From: Poseidonocella sp. HB161398
Lineage (GTDB): Bacteria > Pseudomonadota > Alphaproteobacteria > Rhodobacterales > Rhodobacteraceae
Assembly: GCF_005870025.1 (NCBI RefSeq)
Contig: NZ_VATA01000041.1
Span: 1 to 64,000, forward strand
Length of the DNA: 64,000 nucleotides
Reading direction: 5' to 3'
How positions within the stretch are numbered: position 1 is the first letter of the stretch; each line of letters opens with the position of its first letter. Under the pieces are notes generated by a model. It saw nothing but the letters and a program-made list of their open reading frames with translations, had not been told where the DNA came from and searched no databases. Positions 34,269 through 43,591 of this stretch are shown piece after piece. The translations under genes and the position numbers were made by a program.

Positions 34269-36562
34269 CAGAAATAGACCTTCAGCACCATGGCGCGAAC
34301 CGCGATTTCCCCGACGGCGCTTCCCTCGATCGCAAGGCGCGGGGCCGTGCCCCACTCGCCGATCATGTACTTGCGCCACTCGCTAATCGGCGTCGGCACT
34401 TCCAGCGCCGGGAAGTCAAGCGCGGAAAGCGCCTCCTGCCCGCCGACCGTGCCGGTCCACGTCCCGCTCCACAGGATGTCCGCGGAGACGAGGCGGACCA
34501 TGTTGCCGAGCTGCGGCCCCTGCCCGGAGGCGGCGATGGGGGTGTGGGCGACAAGCTCGTAGGGCATGGGGCTGCCGATCCACAGCTCGTCCAGCGTGTC
34601 GGCGGTGAAGAAGGCCCCGGCGCCGTCAAGCTCCACGTCGCTCAGGCGCAGCAGACCGGAATGCGCGGCAAGGGTCTCGTCCGCGTGCATCTGCGAGACC
34701 CACTCGTCGGTGGCCGAGCCGGTCAGGCGCTCGGCCAGATCGAGCGTGGTCCGGCCCTCGGTGTCGAAGCGCACCAGCGCAAAGCGCCCGTCGTCCAGCT
34801 CGACGGAGGCATAGAGATCCCGGCTCAGCCCCGCGAAGCTGGCGAAGCTGGCGCCCTCGATGTCCCAGCGCATGAAGCCCATGGCCTGGTCGGCCCGGTT
34901 GGAGTGCATCACCACCGCGCCGCCGTCGTCGCTGTTCGACCAGATCAGGTAGGGCGTGACCACATCGGCGGCCCCGTCGTAGCGCGCGGTGTGGCGCGGC
35001 GCGTTGATCCAGTCCGAGACCACCGTGGAGATCGGCGCGATGTAATACTGGCTGTCGTCGCCCTGGATCGACATCTCGCGCACGCTGGCGCCGTTGGCAT
35101 CGACATAGAGGAACGCGGTATCGAACAGGAAGGGCTTGGTATAAGCCGCGCCGCCGTCAGCCGCCTTGGGCGCGCGGACGGTCTCCTGCGTGATGGCCCG
35201 CTCGGTCGAGCCCGGCACGTAGTAGGCGCCCCGGTCGGTCAGAATGGCCAGGTCGAAGGAGCTGACGAAGTGCCGTACGCGGGACTGGTCGCCGATCCCG
35301 TACATGGTCACGGCGTCGTCGGCCTCGCCGGTGCCGGGGTCGAAGTCGAGCATCGAGCCGGGCGCGGAGGCGAATGCGGCATCGGGCAGCGGGACGGAGC
35401 CGCCCAGCCATAGGCGGGTTTCGTGAAAGCCTGCCGCCTGCGGCCAGCCGCGGGCGGGCGAGAAGACCGGCTCGCGCAGACCGGGCAGATCCCAGAAGCG
35501 CATCATCTTCACGCTGTTGCCCCCGGCAAGGTCGGTGCTCGACGCCGTGCCCTCGCCCTCGACGCAGAAGAAGTTCTCATCGACCACGCGCTTGACGGTA
35601 TAGGCGCAGGGCGTGCCGTTCGACCGGTCGGTGGTGTTGGAATATTCGAGGTAGAGCGCGCCGTGCAGGACTTCCGTCGCGGTGTCCTGCTGCAAGTTGA
35701 AGAACACGACCTGATCGCCGACCTTCAGCCCGTGGTCCTCGCAGGAGACCTCCACGATATTGCTGCCGTTCACGCACCAGAACGGGGTGTCGTCGAGCGC
35801 AATGGCGATGTCGCGAATGACCGAGATCGAGGCCTCGCGCGGCCCGGCCACGCTGTCGACCACGAACTCGCCGTCGGCGATCTTCATGCGCAGGCCCACG
35901 TGCTCGTCGGTGAACACGTCCTGGTCGGTGGTCACGGTGCCGGTCCCGGCGGCGAGGTCGAACTCTCCGGCCTCCGTGCCGAGGATGCTCTCGAGCGCGG
36001 CGGCGAGCGCGGTGTCGACGCCCGGCGCGGTCAGGGTGGTGAAGCTGCACTTCACCTCCTTGTCGAAGGCGAAGAAGGGCGCGAGGTAGTACCGCTCGTC
36101 CCCGCTGGTGTCGAAGTCGAACGGCTCCATCGAGAAGGTGCCTGCCGCGGTGTCGAAGGCGAGGATCTGCGTGCGGAAGCTGGCATCCGCGATCACGGCG
36201 TTGTAGCGCTCTGCCCCGATCGTCAGGAACCACATCGTGCTTTCGGTCCACGGCATGTCCTCGAAGACCGCGCGGCTGGCCAGCGTGCCGTCGAGGATTT
36301 CCAGCCGGCCGGGCGAGAAGGCGAGCAGGAACCGCATGTCGTCGCTCTCGGACACGACCCACGTTTCAAGCCGCTCTGCGGCATCGCGCCACTGCATCAG
36401 CTCCGTGCCCCAGCGGCGGCGGGCGATGTTGTCGGAGGTGATCATGAAGTTGCGCGCGTCGTAGACGGACATCTGGTAGGACTGCGCGTCGGGGCGGGCG
36501 GAAATGGCCTCCCCGGTGCGCCCGGCGGCGAAGTTCGAGCGGAAGTCTCTCAGGCTGGGCAT
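34268..36562 (-). CDS. Tail tubular protein B-like (T7 gp12-like)
   Basis: 764 residues, the size of T7 gp12, which forms the nozzle of the short tail. The beginning (MPSLRDFRSNFAAGRTGEAI) followed by DARNFMITSDNIARRRWGTE resembles the opening of podovirus tail tubular B proteins, which start with a short segment about the gene being 'full of' sample positions and a conserved R..G...... region. Beta-rich throughout. It overlaps both neighbours by ATGA. Confidence 0.8.
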   Translation of the reverse strand: MPSLRDFRSNFAAGRTGEAISARPDAQSYQMSVYDARNFMITSDNIARRRWGTELMQWRDAAERLETWVVSESDDMRFLLAFSPGRLEILDGTLASRAVFEDMPWTESTMWFLTIGAERYNAVIADASFRTQILAFDTAAGTFSMEPFDFDTSGDERYYLAPFFAFDKEVKCSFTTLTAPGVDTALAAALESILGTEAGEFDLAAGTGTVTTDQDVFTDEHVGLRMKIADGEFVVDSVAGPREASISVIRDIAIALDDTPFWCVNGSNIVEVSCEDHGLKVGDQVVFFNLQQDTATEVLHGALYLEYSNTTDRSNGTPCAYTVKRVVDENFFCVEGEGTASSTDLAGGNSVKMMRFWDLPGLREPVFSPARGWPQAAGFHETRLWLGGSVPLPDAAFASAPGSMLDFDPGTGEADDAVTMYGIGDQSRVRHFVSSFDLAILTDRGAYYVPGSTERAITQETVRAPKAADGGAAYTKPFLFDTAFLYVDANGASVREMSIQGDDSQYYIAPISTVVSDWINAPRHTARYDGAADVVTPYLIWSNSDDGGAVVMHSNRADQAMGFMRWDIEGASFASFAGLSRDLYASVELDDGRFALVRFDTEGRTTLDLAERLTGSATDEWVSQMHADETLAAHSGLLRLSDVELDGAGAFFTADTLDELWIGSPMPYELVAHTPIAASGQGPQLGNMVRLVSADILWSGTWTGTVGGQEALSALDFPALEVPTPISEWRKYMIGEWGTAPRLAIEGSAVGEIAVRAMVLKVYF

Positions 36563-37170
36563 CAGTAGCGGCCTCTCCGGCGGGCCTTGAGAAAGGCGGA
36601 CGTGTCAATGCGGCGCGGGCTGCGGCCCTGCGCGTCGCGGCTCTTGGCCAGCTCGAAGCGCTGTTCGGCGAGCTGGAGCAGTCCGGCGGCAAGGCCCTCG
36701 TCCTGCGTGATCGGCATGGCCAGCTCGGCGGCCAGCAGCGGGATGAAGTATCGCCGGAAGTGGCCGGGCCAGCCCTCGGGCGGCTTGACAACGGAGGCTT
36801 CGACCGTGACGGCGGGCGTCTTGGCGTAGGGCCATGCGATCAGCACGTCCTCGCCCATCACGTCCCAGCGCACGCGCAGGTCGTCGGCATAGGCGACATG
36901 CACGGCCGCGGCCTCGCGCGGGATGCGCCAGGCGGAATGGAAGTCGGGCGGGAGCTGCACGCCGCCGGACTGCTGCAGCGTGACGACCTGCTGCGCGAAG
37001 CGCCAGCGATAGGCGGTGATCGCGCCTTCGAGCGTGTCGAGGAACTTCGCGTTGCCGGTGCGCGCGGTCATCGAGTTGTCGGTGAAGTTGGAAATCGGCG
37101 GAACGCCCAGCTCCGCGAGCGCCGCGTTCATCACCTTGATGGTGCTGTTGGATACCGAGAGAATTGCCAT
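36562..37170 (-). CDS. Tail tubular protein A-like (T7 gp11-like)
   Basis: 202 residues from ATG 37170 (MAILSVSNSTIKVMNAALAE). The N-terminal helices (LAELGVPPISNFTDNSMTAR, ... NAKFLDTLEGAITAYRWRFA) match the gp11 adaptor family, in which a VN.AL..iG. motif and a W.FA motif are conserved. It forms the ring between portal and nozzle. It is the first gene after the post-capsid terminator. Confidence 0.85.
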   Translation of the reverse strand: MAILSVSNSTIKVMNAALAELGVPPISNFTDNSMTARTGNAKFLDTLEGAITAYRWRFAQQVVTLQQSGGVQLPPDFHSAWRIPREAAAVHVAYADDLRVRWDVMGEDVLIAWPYAKTPAVTVEASVVKPPEGWPGHFRRYFIPLLAAELAMPITQDEGLAAGLLQLAEQRFELAKSRDAQGRSPRRIDTSAFLKARRRGRY

Positions 37171-37184
37171 GCGGCCCCCGTATG

Positions 37185-37215
37185 AAAAAAGGCCGGACGC
37201 CAAAGACGCCCGGCC
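37185..37215 (-). terminator. Intrinsic terminator after the capsid gene
   Basis: On the minus strand GGCCGGGCGTC, loop TTT, GGCGTCCGGCC makes an 11-pair stem with two wobble pairs, followed by six T. It lies about 50 bases past the capsid stop and just before tail tubular A. T7 has its terminator T-phi in the same place, after gene 10. Confidence 0.92.
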
Positions 37216-37266
37216 AGTTGGTCCGCTGTCAGCCTGTCAGCGGGTATCCGGCCCCCAAGCCGGGTC

Positions 37267-38157
37267 TCAGCCGTCCGCGGGATCCGGCGCCGGCGAGAGG
37301 GACTTGACCGAGTAGCAGCCCTTGTTCTCGATCACCGCGCCGCCGAAGCTCATGTCCGAGACGCAGGAATAGTGGCTGTAGTCGTTGTGCCACTGCCAGT
37401 TGGTCTCCGGCTCCTGGTTCACGCCGTGGCCCACGACGGAGCGGTGCCATGCGTAGTTGGTGGCCACGTTGGAGCCGGGGGTGGTGACTTCGCCGGTGTC
37501 GGGGTCCAGCACGTCGCCGTCGAATGGGGTGTTCGGCAGCGGCATCCACAGGACGCCCATCCACATCTTCGCGGACATGCCGCCCTTGAAGGGCAGGTTC
37601 TCATGGCCGACCCAATCGGCATTGGCGAACTGCGGCACCTTGAGGAACTGCGCCCAGGCGTTGGGGTGCAGCGCGCAGAAGCGGTTGCCGTCGTCGGGCA
37701 CATACGAGTTGTTGAACCCGGTGACGATCGACATGGCGTGGTTGTAGCCGAAGCCGTAGGCCGCATCGCCCGCTTCCTTCTCCTTGCCAGCTTCCATGAT
37801 GGAAAAGAGCGCGTCGTCGGTCTTGATGCCGAGCGCGGAGGTGTGGGCGGCGGCGTGGGCCTGCCGTTCGGCGATGTTCTGCTTGAGCAGGTCGAGCTTG
37901 CGGACATAGGTCGGGACCACGAAGTCTTCCATCGTGGCCGACACGCGGTCGTGGCCGGGCTCCTGGAAGACGTGGCGCTCGCCGCGGGTCGGCATGGACT
38001 GCGCAACGACGGTGCCGAAGATCTGCCAGTGGACGGTCGAGCCCTGCACCGTGCCCTTGCGGGTGGTGTTCATCAGGCGCGAGCCCATCTGGCGGAATTT
38101 GAGGTGAACGTCAGCCTGGTACTGCTCCACGAAGCTGACGGGAATATCATTGGCCAT
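37267..38157 (-). CDS. Major capsid protein (podovirus type)
   Basis: 296 residues, preceded by a strong GGAGG site. It opens MANDIPVSFVEQYQADVHLK and resembles the capsid family of T7-like and roseobacter podoviruses, with the E-loop region RKGTVQGSTVHWQIFGTVVA and PTRGERHVFQEPGHDRVSAT. Its position is between scaffold/gp13-like genes and tail tubular A. The 69-base spacer before it holds two copies of CGGGTGTTCCGC (38191-38202 and 38216-38227), possibly part of a separate control element for this highly expressed gene. Confidence 0.85.
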   Translation of the reverse strand: MANDIPVSFVEQYQADVHLKFRQMGSRLMNTTRKGTVQGSTVHWQIFGTVVAQSMPTRGERHVFQEPGHDRVSATMEDFVVPTYVRKLDLLKQNIAERQAHAAAHTSALGIKTDDALFSIMEAGKEKEAGDAAYGFGYNHAMSIVTGFNNSYVPDDGNRFCALHPNAWAQFLKVPQFANADWVGHENLPFKGGMSAKMWMGVLWMPLPNTPFDGDVLDPDTGEVTTPGSNVATNYAWHRSVVGHGVNQEPETNWQWHNDYSHYSCVSDMSFGGAVIENKGCYSVKSLSPAPDPADG

Positions 38158-38226
38158 GGTAGCCTCCGGGTGATCGATTGAACGGGGGTCCGGGTGTTCC
38201 GCCGATCACCGGGTGCGGGTGTTCCG

Positions 38227-38742
38227 CTAGGCGCGGGCCGCTGTGGCGTCATTGGGGCCGACATCGCGACGGCCCGCCATCCAGAAGATTTCAAGGCTGT
38301 CGTGGAGCTGTTGTACTTCGGCCACAGGGAAGTCAAACCCCAATTTTTCGAGCCAGATGCGCCGATAGCGCAGCTCGGAGGGGATGACGTTTCCGAAGCC
38401 GCCGGGCCACCGGCCGGACGCCAGCTCCGCCGCGAGCCAGCGTCGCAGCGCCCGGTCCATGGGCAGCGTGTGCCTGTCAGCCAGATCGGTGCCGAGGAAG
38501 AAGATCGCGCCCGCGCCGGGCATGTCCGGCATGGGCACGACGCCGACGATGCCGAGCACGCCATCGTCATGGTGCAGCGCCGTGAGCGGCCCCTGCCGGT
38601 AGGTCTGCATCAAGTCGCCCAGGATGGAAATGTGCCCGCGCCCCGAGACGCGGGCGACATGGCGCATTTCCCAGCGGTCCATGGCCCGCATGTTCAGGGC
38701 CAGCTCTTCGATGTCCTCCGGGGTGGCGGCCGCGGTCCTCAC
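38227..38742 (-). CDS. Gp13-like phage protein (acetyltransferase-fold type)
   Basis: 171 residues from GTG 38742, overlapping the scaffold stop (GTGA). It begins with an acidic helix (PEDIEELALNMRAMDRWE) and contains LGIVGVVPMPDMPGAGAIFF and, near the end, RYRRIWLEKLGFDF, the layout of GNAT-fold proteins and of T7 gp13 (DUF2833), a minor protein needed for core assembly. Catalytic activity is unproven. A longer frame upstream is out of register with coding bias. Confidence 0.7.
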   Translation of the reverse strand: MRTAAATPEDIEELALNMRAMDRWEMRHVARVSGRGHISILGDLMQTYRQGPLTALHHDDGVLGIVGVVPMPDMPGAGAIFFLGTDLADRHTLPMDRALRRWLAAELASGRWPGGFGNVIPSELRYRRIWLEKLGFDFPVAEVQQLHDSLEIFWMAGRRDVGPNDATAARA

Positions 38743-39605
38743 CGGCGGGCCTCCTGCTGCGCGCCCCATTTGTCCCACAGGCTGCTGACCTTGGCGGTGT
38801 ACTTCTCGTCGGTGCCGTAGCGGGGATCGAACTGCATTTCGCGCAGGCTCTCGCGCGATAGCGGCTGGGTCTGCGCCTCGCCTGCATTCGTGACGAAGCC
38901 CGAGGACGCGCCGCGCCCGGCAAGGCTCTCGATGAAGGCCACGCCCGCGGCGGAGGTCATGATGCCCTGCACGACGGGGAAATGCGCCTTGTCCACGTTC
39001 TTGTGGACCCACTGGTTCACATCGCCGATCCGGCTCTCGGCGTTCTCGCCAAGAGCCTGCATTTCAACCTCGGGGTCGGGCATGGTCTTGGCCCACACGT
39101 CGTTGATGAGCGTCTGGAAGGCCTCGCCCTTCACGCCGTTCTCGTGCGCCCACGCGCGCAGCGCGCCGTCCACGTCCTCGCCGGGGGCGTCCCAGCCCTC
39201 AGGGTACTCGTAGCCGTCGACCGCCTCCGGCACGCCCTCTGCGCGCTCTGCGGCGATCTCTGCGCGCAGATCGTCGGTCTTCTTGGAGAACTTGCCGTAG
39301 AGTTCGCGGTAGGCTTTGGCCTGATCCTCGGCGCTGTTGTATTTGGGCAACAGCCATTCGGGCCGCTCAGGGTCGCTGGAATCGCCGCTGGGCGTGCCTC
39401 CGGTCTCGCCGGTGTCTCCGGCCCCGGATGCATCGGCATCGCCCTGGGCGGCTGCCGCATCGCCGCTCTGGGCGTCGACGCCGCCCGTGCCGCCGCCAGC
39501 ATCGCCGCCCGTGTCGGCCGGAGGCGTGAAGAAGCTCCCGCCGGTGTCGTCGGCCGGGGCGAAGAGCATGGCGCAGATCGCGCCGAAGAGGGTGTGCTTG
39601 AGCAT
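38739..39605 (-). CDS. Capsid scaffolding protein
   Basis: 288 residues, strongly acidic. Residues 20-75 are a Gly/Asp/Ala-rich disordered segment. From about residue 82 WLLPKYNSAEDQAKAYRELY is the entry typical of T7-like scaffolds, followed by long helices. It assembles the procapsid and is later removed. Located between portal and capsid as in T7 (gene 9). The first 17 residues are hydrophobic (LFGAICAMLFAP), which is unusual for a scaffold; a later start is possible. Confidence 0.8.
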   Translation of the reverse strand: MLKHTLFGAICAMLFAPADDTGGSFFTPPADTGGDAGGGTGGVDAQSGDAAAAQGDADASGAGDTGETGGTPSGDSSDPERPEWLLPKYNSAEDQAKAYRELYGKFSKKTDDLRAEIAAERAEGVPEAVDGYEYPEGWDAPGEDVDGALRAWAHENGVKGEAFQTLINDVWAKTMPDPEVEMQALGENAESRIGDVNQWVHKNVDKAHFPVVQGIMTSAAGVAFIESLAGRGASSGFVTNAGEAQTQPLSRESLREMQFDPRYGTDEKYTAKVSSLWDKWGAQQEARR

Positions 39606-39610
39606 GGCTG

Positions 39611-39868
39611 CTACTCCTTGGGGGTCGTCTTGCGCCGGTAGTCGAGGATCCCGTGAAGGCGGCGCATGCCTTCCAGGTCGCGAAGCTCCGCATCCGAGGC
39701 GGACGGGGGCATGACCACGCTCGCGGTGATCGAGCGCAGGTAGTCCATCAGCCGTTCGCCGGCCGGGGTGTTCAGCGCGGCGCGGCAGATGTCGTTGATC
39801 TGCTCGTCGCCCTGTGCGGTGCGGGGAATGCCGTCGATGTTGACGGGCTTCTGGGGGCGGTCCCTCAT
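39611..39868 (-). CDS. Phage hypothetical protein between portal and scaffold
   Basis: 85 residues from ATG 39868, overlapping the portal stop (ATGA). It contains two helices (NDICRAALNTPAGERLMDYL and ELRDLEGMRRLHGILDYRRK). Similar short proteins follow portal genes in many podoviruses. No function known. Confidence 0.75.
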   Translation of the reverse strand: MRDRPQKPVNIDGIPRTAQGDEQINDICRAALNTPAGERLMDYLRSITASVVMPPSASDAELRDLEGMRRLHGILDYRRKTTPKE

Positions 39869-41418
39869 TGGCCGCTGCCTCCGCCCATGGCCTGCATCTG
39901 GGCCTGCATCTGCATCATCTGCTCCTGCATCTCCTTCACGGAACGCGCCATGTCCGCGGGCGTCTTGAAGATCCGCTCGTCCAGCCCGTTGCGGGCCTGC
40001 AGCCAGGTTTCGAGCTCTTCGGTCTCGTAGGAGAGCGCGGCCGCCTGCGGCCCGTAGAGCTGGGAGCGCAGCGAGAAGTCCTGGATGAGCGCCTGCAGGT
40101 CGCGCCCGGCCTGCGCGCGGGCAAGCGGGCTGGTCGGGCGGAAGTTCAGCGCCCGGCCGTTCTGGGTCGGCAGCTGGATGTCGCCGCGCTTTTCGAGCAG
40201 GTAGAGCGTGCGCCAGATGTAGGGCTGCACGAACTCGAAGAAGATGCGCGAGAAGCCCGCGGCGGTACGGTGGGCCAGGTCGGCCATGCGCTCGGAGACC
40301 TCGTAGGCCGTGGCCGGGGTCTTGTTGGGGTCCGACAGCATGTCGTTGTAGAGCGCGCGCTTGATGTTGGTGCGCTGGTCGCCCAGCACCACGTCCTGCA
40401 TGTTGAAGCTGCCGGTGGCCGCGTTGACGGGCTCGAGGCCGCGCGTGCCGATCTCGCGGGCGAGGATCGTGCCGGGCAGGAGGCTGATGTTGTCGGCGTT
40501 GACCGTGCCGTCGTTGTCGGTCTGGTAGATCCCGGCGATCGACATGGCGGCGTTTTCCAGCACCAGCTCGACCATCAGGTTCGTGGTCCGCACCGCGCCC
40601 AGGGAGCGCATCAGCGGCCCGCGGCCCCAGACCTCGCCCGACGCCTTGCCCATCCGGTAGCTGATGAACGGATTGGAGCCGCGCCCGGTCAGCTCGCGCT
40701 TGCAGACGACCTCTTTCGTGTCCTTCACCACGACGATGTGCCAGCTGCGCTCGGTGTCGCGGCTGGAAAAGTCGCGGTAGGTGTAGGTCACGAGCGTGAC
40801 CTTGCGGTCCACGCCCTGCCGGATGTCGGCCGCCAGAACGGGCGCCTCGCTGTCGTCGTAGTGCAGGCCGAGCTTCTCGGGAATGTCCGTGACCGGCACG
40901 TCCTTTTCTTCGCGGAACTGGCCGCCGACCTGCCCGGAGGGGCCGTTTTCGAGCATCAGCTCCGTGAGCGGCACCGACTGGTGGTGGAGCCGGTTGCCGG
41001 CATAGCCTTCCTCGACGCACAGCGTGCCGGTCGACAGGGCGAGGTCGTTCAGGCTCTCGGCGGCCTCGGTCGCGAAGTTCGAGATCCAGATTTCCTCGAA
41101 CATGTAGGCGCAGATCTCTTCGAGGTCGCGGTTCACGGCGGCCCGGTCGTTCTTCGGGATCAGGCTCGATGCTTCGAGCTGCACGAAGCGGGAGAAGCTG
41201 GGGAAGAACCCGGCCTGCATGCGGCTCACGAACTCTTCGACCGCGTTGGCGCCGGTCTCGTCGTAGATGTCCGCCCAGGCCGGATCCCAGTCGGCCATGT
41301 TGAAGCCCTTGCGGCCCGGCATGGTCAGCCTGATCGCATCATCGAACATCGGTTCCAGACGGGCCCGCTCGGTCTGGGCCTTGCCCAGCCGCTTGAGGAT
41401 GTCGCCCGCGTCCCTCAC
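39865..41418 (-). CDS. Portal protein (head-tail connector)
   Basis: 517 residues, the size of T7 gp8. The ring of this protein forms the DNA gate. It starts at GTG (MRDAGDILKRLGKAQTERAR) and carries the family's early region (RLEPMFDDAIRLTMPGRKGF, EFVSRMQAGFFPSFSRFVQL) and the later YEVSERMADLAHRTAAGFSR, close to the conserved A.E...R of T7-like portals. The C-terminus is Met/Gln-rich (MQEQMMQMQAQMQAMGGG). It overlaps both neighbours. Confidence 0.9.
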   Translation of the reverse strand: MRDAGDILKRLGKAQTERARLEPMFDDAIRLTMPGRKGFNMADWDPAWADIYDETGANAVEEFVSRMQAGFFPSFSRFVQLEASSLIPKNDRAAVNRDLEEICAYMFEEIWISNFATEAAESLNDLALSTGTLCVEEGYAGNRLHHQSVPLTELMLENGPSGQVGGQFREEKDVPVTDIPEKLGLHYDDSEAPVLAADIRQGVDRKVTLVTYTYRDFSSRDTERSWHIVVVKDTKEVVCKRELTGRGSNPFISYRMGKASGEVWGRGPLMRSLGAVRTTNLMVELVLENAAMSIAGIYQTDNDGTVNADNISLLPGTILAREIGTRGLEPVNAATGSFNMQDVVLGDQRTNIKRALYNDMLSDPNKTPATAYEVSERMADLAHRTAAGFSRIFFEFVQPYIWRTLYLLEKRGDIQLPTQNGRALNFRPTSPLARAQAGRDLQALIQDFSLRSQLYGPQAAALSYETEELETWLQARNGLDERIFKTPADMARSVKEMQEQMMQMQAQMQAMGGGSGQ

Positions 41419-41693
41419 TGGAAGAAGCTCCGCGATCCCATGCCGCCCGAATAGGCGGAGTAGGAGGACCGGGAGCCGGATCGGGAATTGGTCGCGTAGG
41501 TGCGCCGCCGCTCGGCATGCGCGGCCGAGGCTTCCTGCACGCGCTGTTCCTCCGCAACCTCCTGCTGCGCCTCGGCTGCCTGCCGGGCCTCCTTGGCCGC
41601 ACGCTTCTGCGCGCGCCGGGCGCTCGCGCCGGTCACGGTGTCAACCGTCGACTTGATGGCCTTGGCCACGCTCTTCACAACTCCGCCGCACAT
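41415..41693 (-). CDS. Small virion-type protein upstream of portal
   Basis: 92 residues with an AAGGAG site upstream. It opens MCGGVVKSVAKAIKSTVDTV, then has an Ala/Glu/Gln-rich helix (residues about 25-60) and a Ser/Gly/Arg tail. It resembles the small host-range or tail-associated proteins that precede the portal in podoviruses. Exact role unknown. Its stop overlaps the portal GTG. Confidence 0.65.
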   Translation of the reverse strand: MCGGVVKSVAKAIKSTVDTVTGASARRAQKRAAKEARQAAEAQQEVAEEQRVQEASAAHAERRRTYATNSRSGSRSSYSAYSGGMGSRSFFQ

Positions 41694-41738
41694 GATGGAA
41701 CTCCTTTTTTGCCGGCTGTTCTTCGGGCCGGGCCGCTG

Positions 41739-43319
41739 TCAACGGCCGATGCTGAGAATTTTCGATGTGCGCCGCGCCCGCGCGCTCTGCCGGTGGCGGT
41801 GGATGTTGCCGCCGGTCGATGCCTGCACGGCGGCATGGCCGTGGCCCTCGGTGCGGATCAGCTTCTTGCCGTAGCCCATGCGCAGGAAGGCGTATTGCTC
41901 GGCATCCGAGACGTGCGAGAAGATCGACTTCTTGTCGATCGTGTCGCCGTCCTTGAGGTAGCAGTAGCCGCCCTTCTTGGCGTTCATCAGGTAGGTGCAT
42001 TTCCGGCTGAGCAGGTAGCCGGGGCGGCCCTCGACCATCGTGTTGAGCTGGGTCTGCACCGCGCCGGTGCGGATCAGCGGGTCGTTCGACCAGCTCGGCT
42101 CGATGTCGATGCCGTGCTTCTTGAGGATCTTGAAGGCGGTCATCGCCGCCTCGGTCTGGTTCGGCTGCCGGTCGTCGCCGCGGGGGTCGCCGGTGAAGCG
42201 GAACTTGAAGCCCGGGTAGTGCTGGCGGATGTGCCCGGCGAGCATGATCGCGAACTGCTCGGTATGCGTGTCGCGCGTCACCAGCTCGTCGAAGATGCGG
42301 ACCTGCCCGCGCACGTCCTGGGCGAAGGCTGCGGCCGGGGTCAGGCCGAAGTCCACGCCCACGTCGATCACGTACTCGCTGTCCGGCTCCAGATCGTCCA
42401 CGAGGTGCGTCAGCTCGTTGAAGCCCGCATAGACCGGTCGGCCAGCGAAAATGCGGCCGACCTTGTTCTGCAGCATGTTCATGATCCAGTCGCGGGTCTG
42501 CCCCTGGATCAGTCCCATGTAGTAGGTCTTGTCGGTGAAGCGGCCATTCTCGCGCGCCGGGTTCAGCTCGTAGCCGTCGAGCTTGCCGTTCTTCCAGACA
42601 TCGTGGACCGCGGGCGGCTGGGCGAAGAACTCCCAGTCGTCGGGCTTGAGCAGCGTGAGCCGGTCCTCTTCCGAGAGCCAGTCCGGCGCATCGACCTGGC
42701 CCGACATGATGGCCCACCAGTGTTCCTCGTCGGGCGCGTTGGTGTCCATGATGATGCACGCGCGGGTGCAGCCGCCGTCGACCAGCCGCGGGAAGCGCTT
42801 CACGCGGGAGATTGCCGCGGTGACGATCTCGCGCGGCAGCTCGCGGGCCTCGTTGAGCCAGATGAAGGTGAACTCGAAGGAGAGAAGCTTCTTCACGTCC
42901 TCGGGCCGGTCAAGCGCGAGGAACCAGATCTCTGCCTCCACATCGCACCCGTCGGGCATGGGAATGTGGATGTTCTGCCGGTAGGGCGCACGCCAGCGGA
43001 CCGGGCCGTACTCGTGCTCGGGGAGCCATTCGAGCCAGGTCTTCATGGTCGTGGTTTCGAGCTGGGGCGTCGTGTTGCGGATGATGCCGATGCGGCAGCG
43101 GCGCTTGCCGGTGCGCTCGCCGTCGAAGACGCCGTGCTCGACCTCATGGACGGTCGCGGGGTCGAAGCTCGGCTCCTGCGACAGCATCAGCCGCAGGCAT
43201 TCCATCACGCAGGCCACCGACTTGCCCGAGCCGATCGGCCCCTGCAGGCCGCGCACGAAAGCGGGCGACCGGAAGAAGTCGCCCATCACCTTGCCGTCGG
43301 CGGTGTAGTTGATGGCCAT
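41739..43319 (-). CDS. Terminase large subunit
   Basis: 526 residues from ATG 43319, eight bases after AGGGGG; an in-frame ATG at 43340 is less well placed. The DNA-packaging ATPase shows Walker A GPIGSGKS (27-34) and Walker B FTFIWLNEA. The C-terminal nuclease has DVGVDFGLTPAAAF. The sequence is of the podovirus type seen in marine and enteric phages with short tails. The gene lies upstream of portal. The small subunit is not adjacent. Confidence 0.92.
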   Translation of the reverse strand: MAINYTADGKVMGDFFRSPAFVRGLQGPIGSGKSVACVMECLRLMLSQEPSFDPATVHEVEHGVFDGERTGKRRCRIGIIRNTTPQLETTTMKTWLEWLPEHEYGPVRWRAPYRQNIHIPMPDGCDVEAEIWFLALDRPEDVKKLLSFEFTFIWLNEARELPREIVTAAISRVKRFPRLVDGGCTRACIIMDTNAPDEEHWWAIMSGQVDAPDWLSEEDRLTLLKPDDWEFFAQPPAVHDVWKNGKLDGYELNPARENGRFTDKTYYMGLIQGQTRDWIMNMLQNKVGRIFAGRPVYAGFNELTHLVDDLEPDSEYVIDVGVDFGLTPAAAFAQDVRGQVRIFDELVTRDTHTEQFAIMLAGHIRQHYPGFKFRFTGDPRGDDRQPNQTEAAMTAFKILKKHGIDIEPSWSNDPLIRTGAVQTQLNTMVEGRPGYLLSRKCTYLMNAKKGGYCYLKDGDTIDKKSIFSHVSDAEQYAFLRMGYGKKLIRTEGHGHAAVQASTGGNIHRHRQSARARRTSKILSIGR

Positions 43320-43370
43320 GGAAGGAGCCCCCTGCTGCAAATCAGGGGGACGCTGTTCTTTCCTGTGGCG

Positions 43371-43589
43371 CTAGAGCAACAGCTTTCTCGCGAAAAAGCG
43401 CCGGGCGCCTTGCAGCGCCCGCCCCAGGGCGGAGGCGGCGCGATCGCCGGTTCCGTCGTGGAACTCGTCATCCGCCAGATCGGCGGGCCCCGCCGGGTCG
43501 GGGCGCAGGTCGATCACGTCGTCATGGTATTCGTCATCGAGCGCGTCGAAGGACGTCGCGTCCCGGAGGTCCGGCCTGCGTCTCCACAT
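43371..43589 (-). CDS. Small acidic phage protein
   Basis: 72 residues. The first 50 are very acidic (LDDEYHDDVIDLRPDPAG), the last 20 basic (GRALQGARRFFARKLLL). It begins three bases after the sulfotransferase stop and has no clear ribosome site. No family recognised. Confidence 0.45.
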   Translation of the reverse strand: MWRRRPDLRDATSFDALDDEYHDDVIDLRPDPAGPADLADDEFHDGTGDRAASALGRALQGARRFFARKLLL

Positions 43590-43591
43590 GG

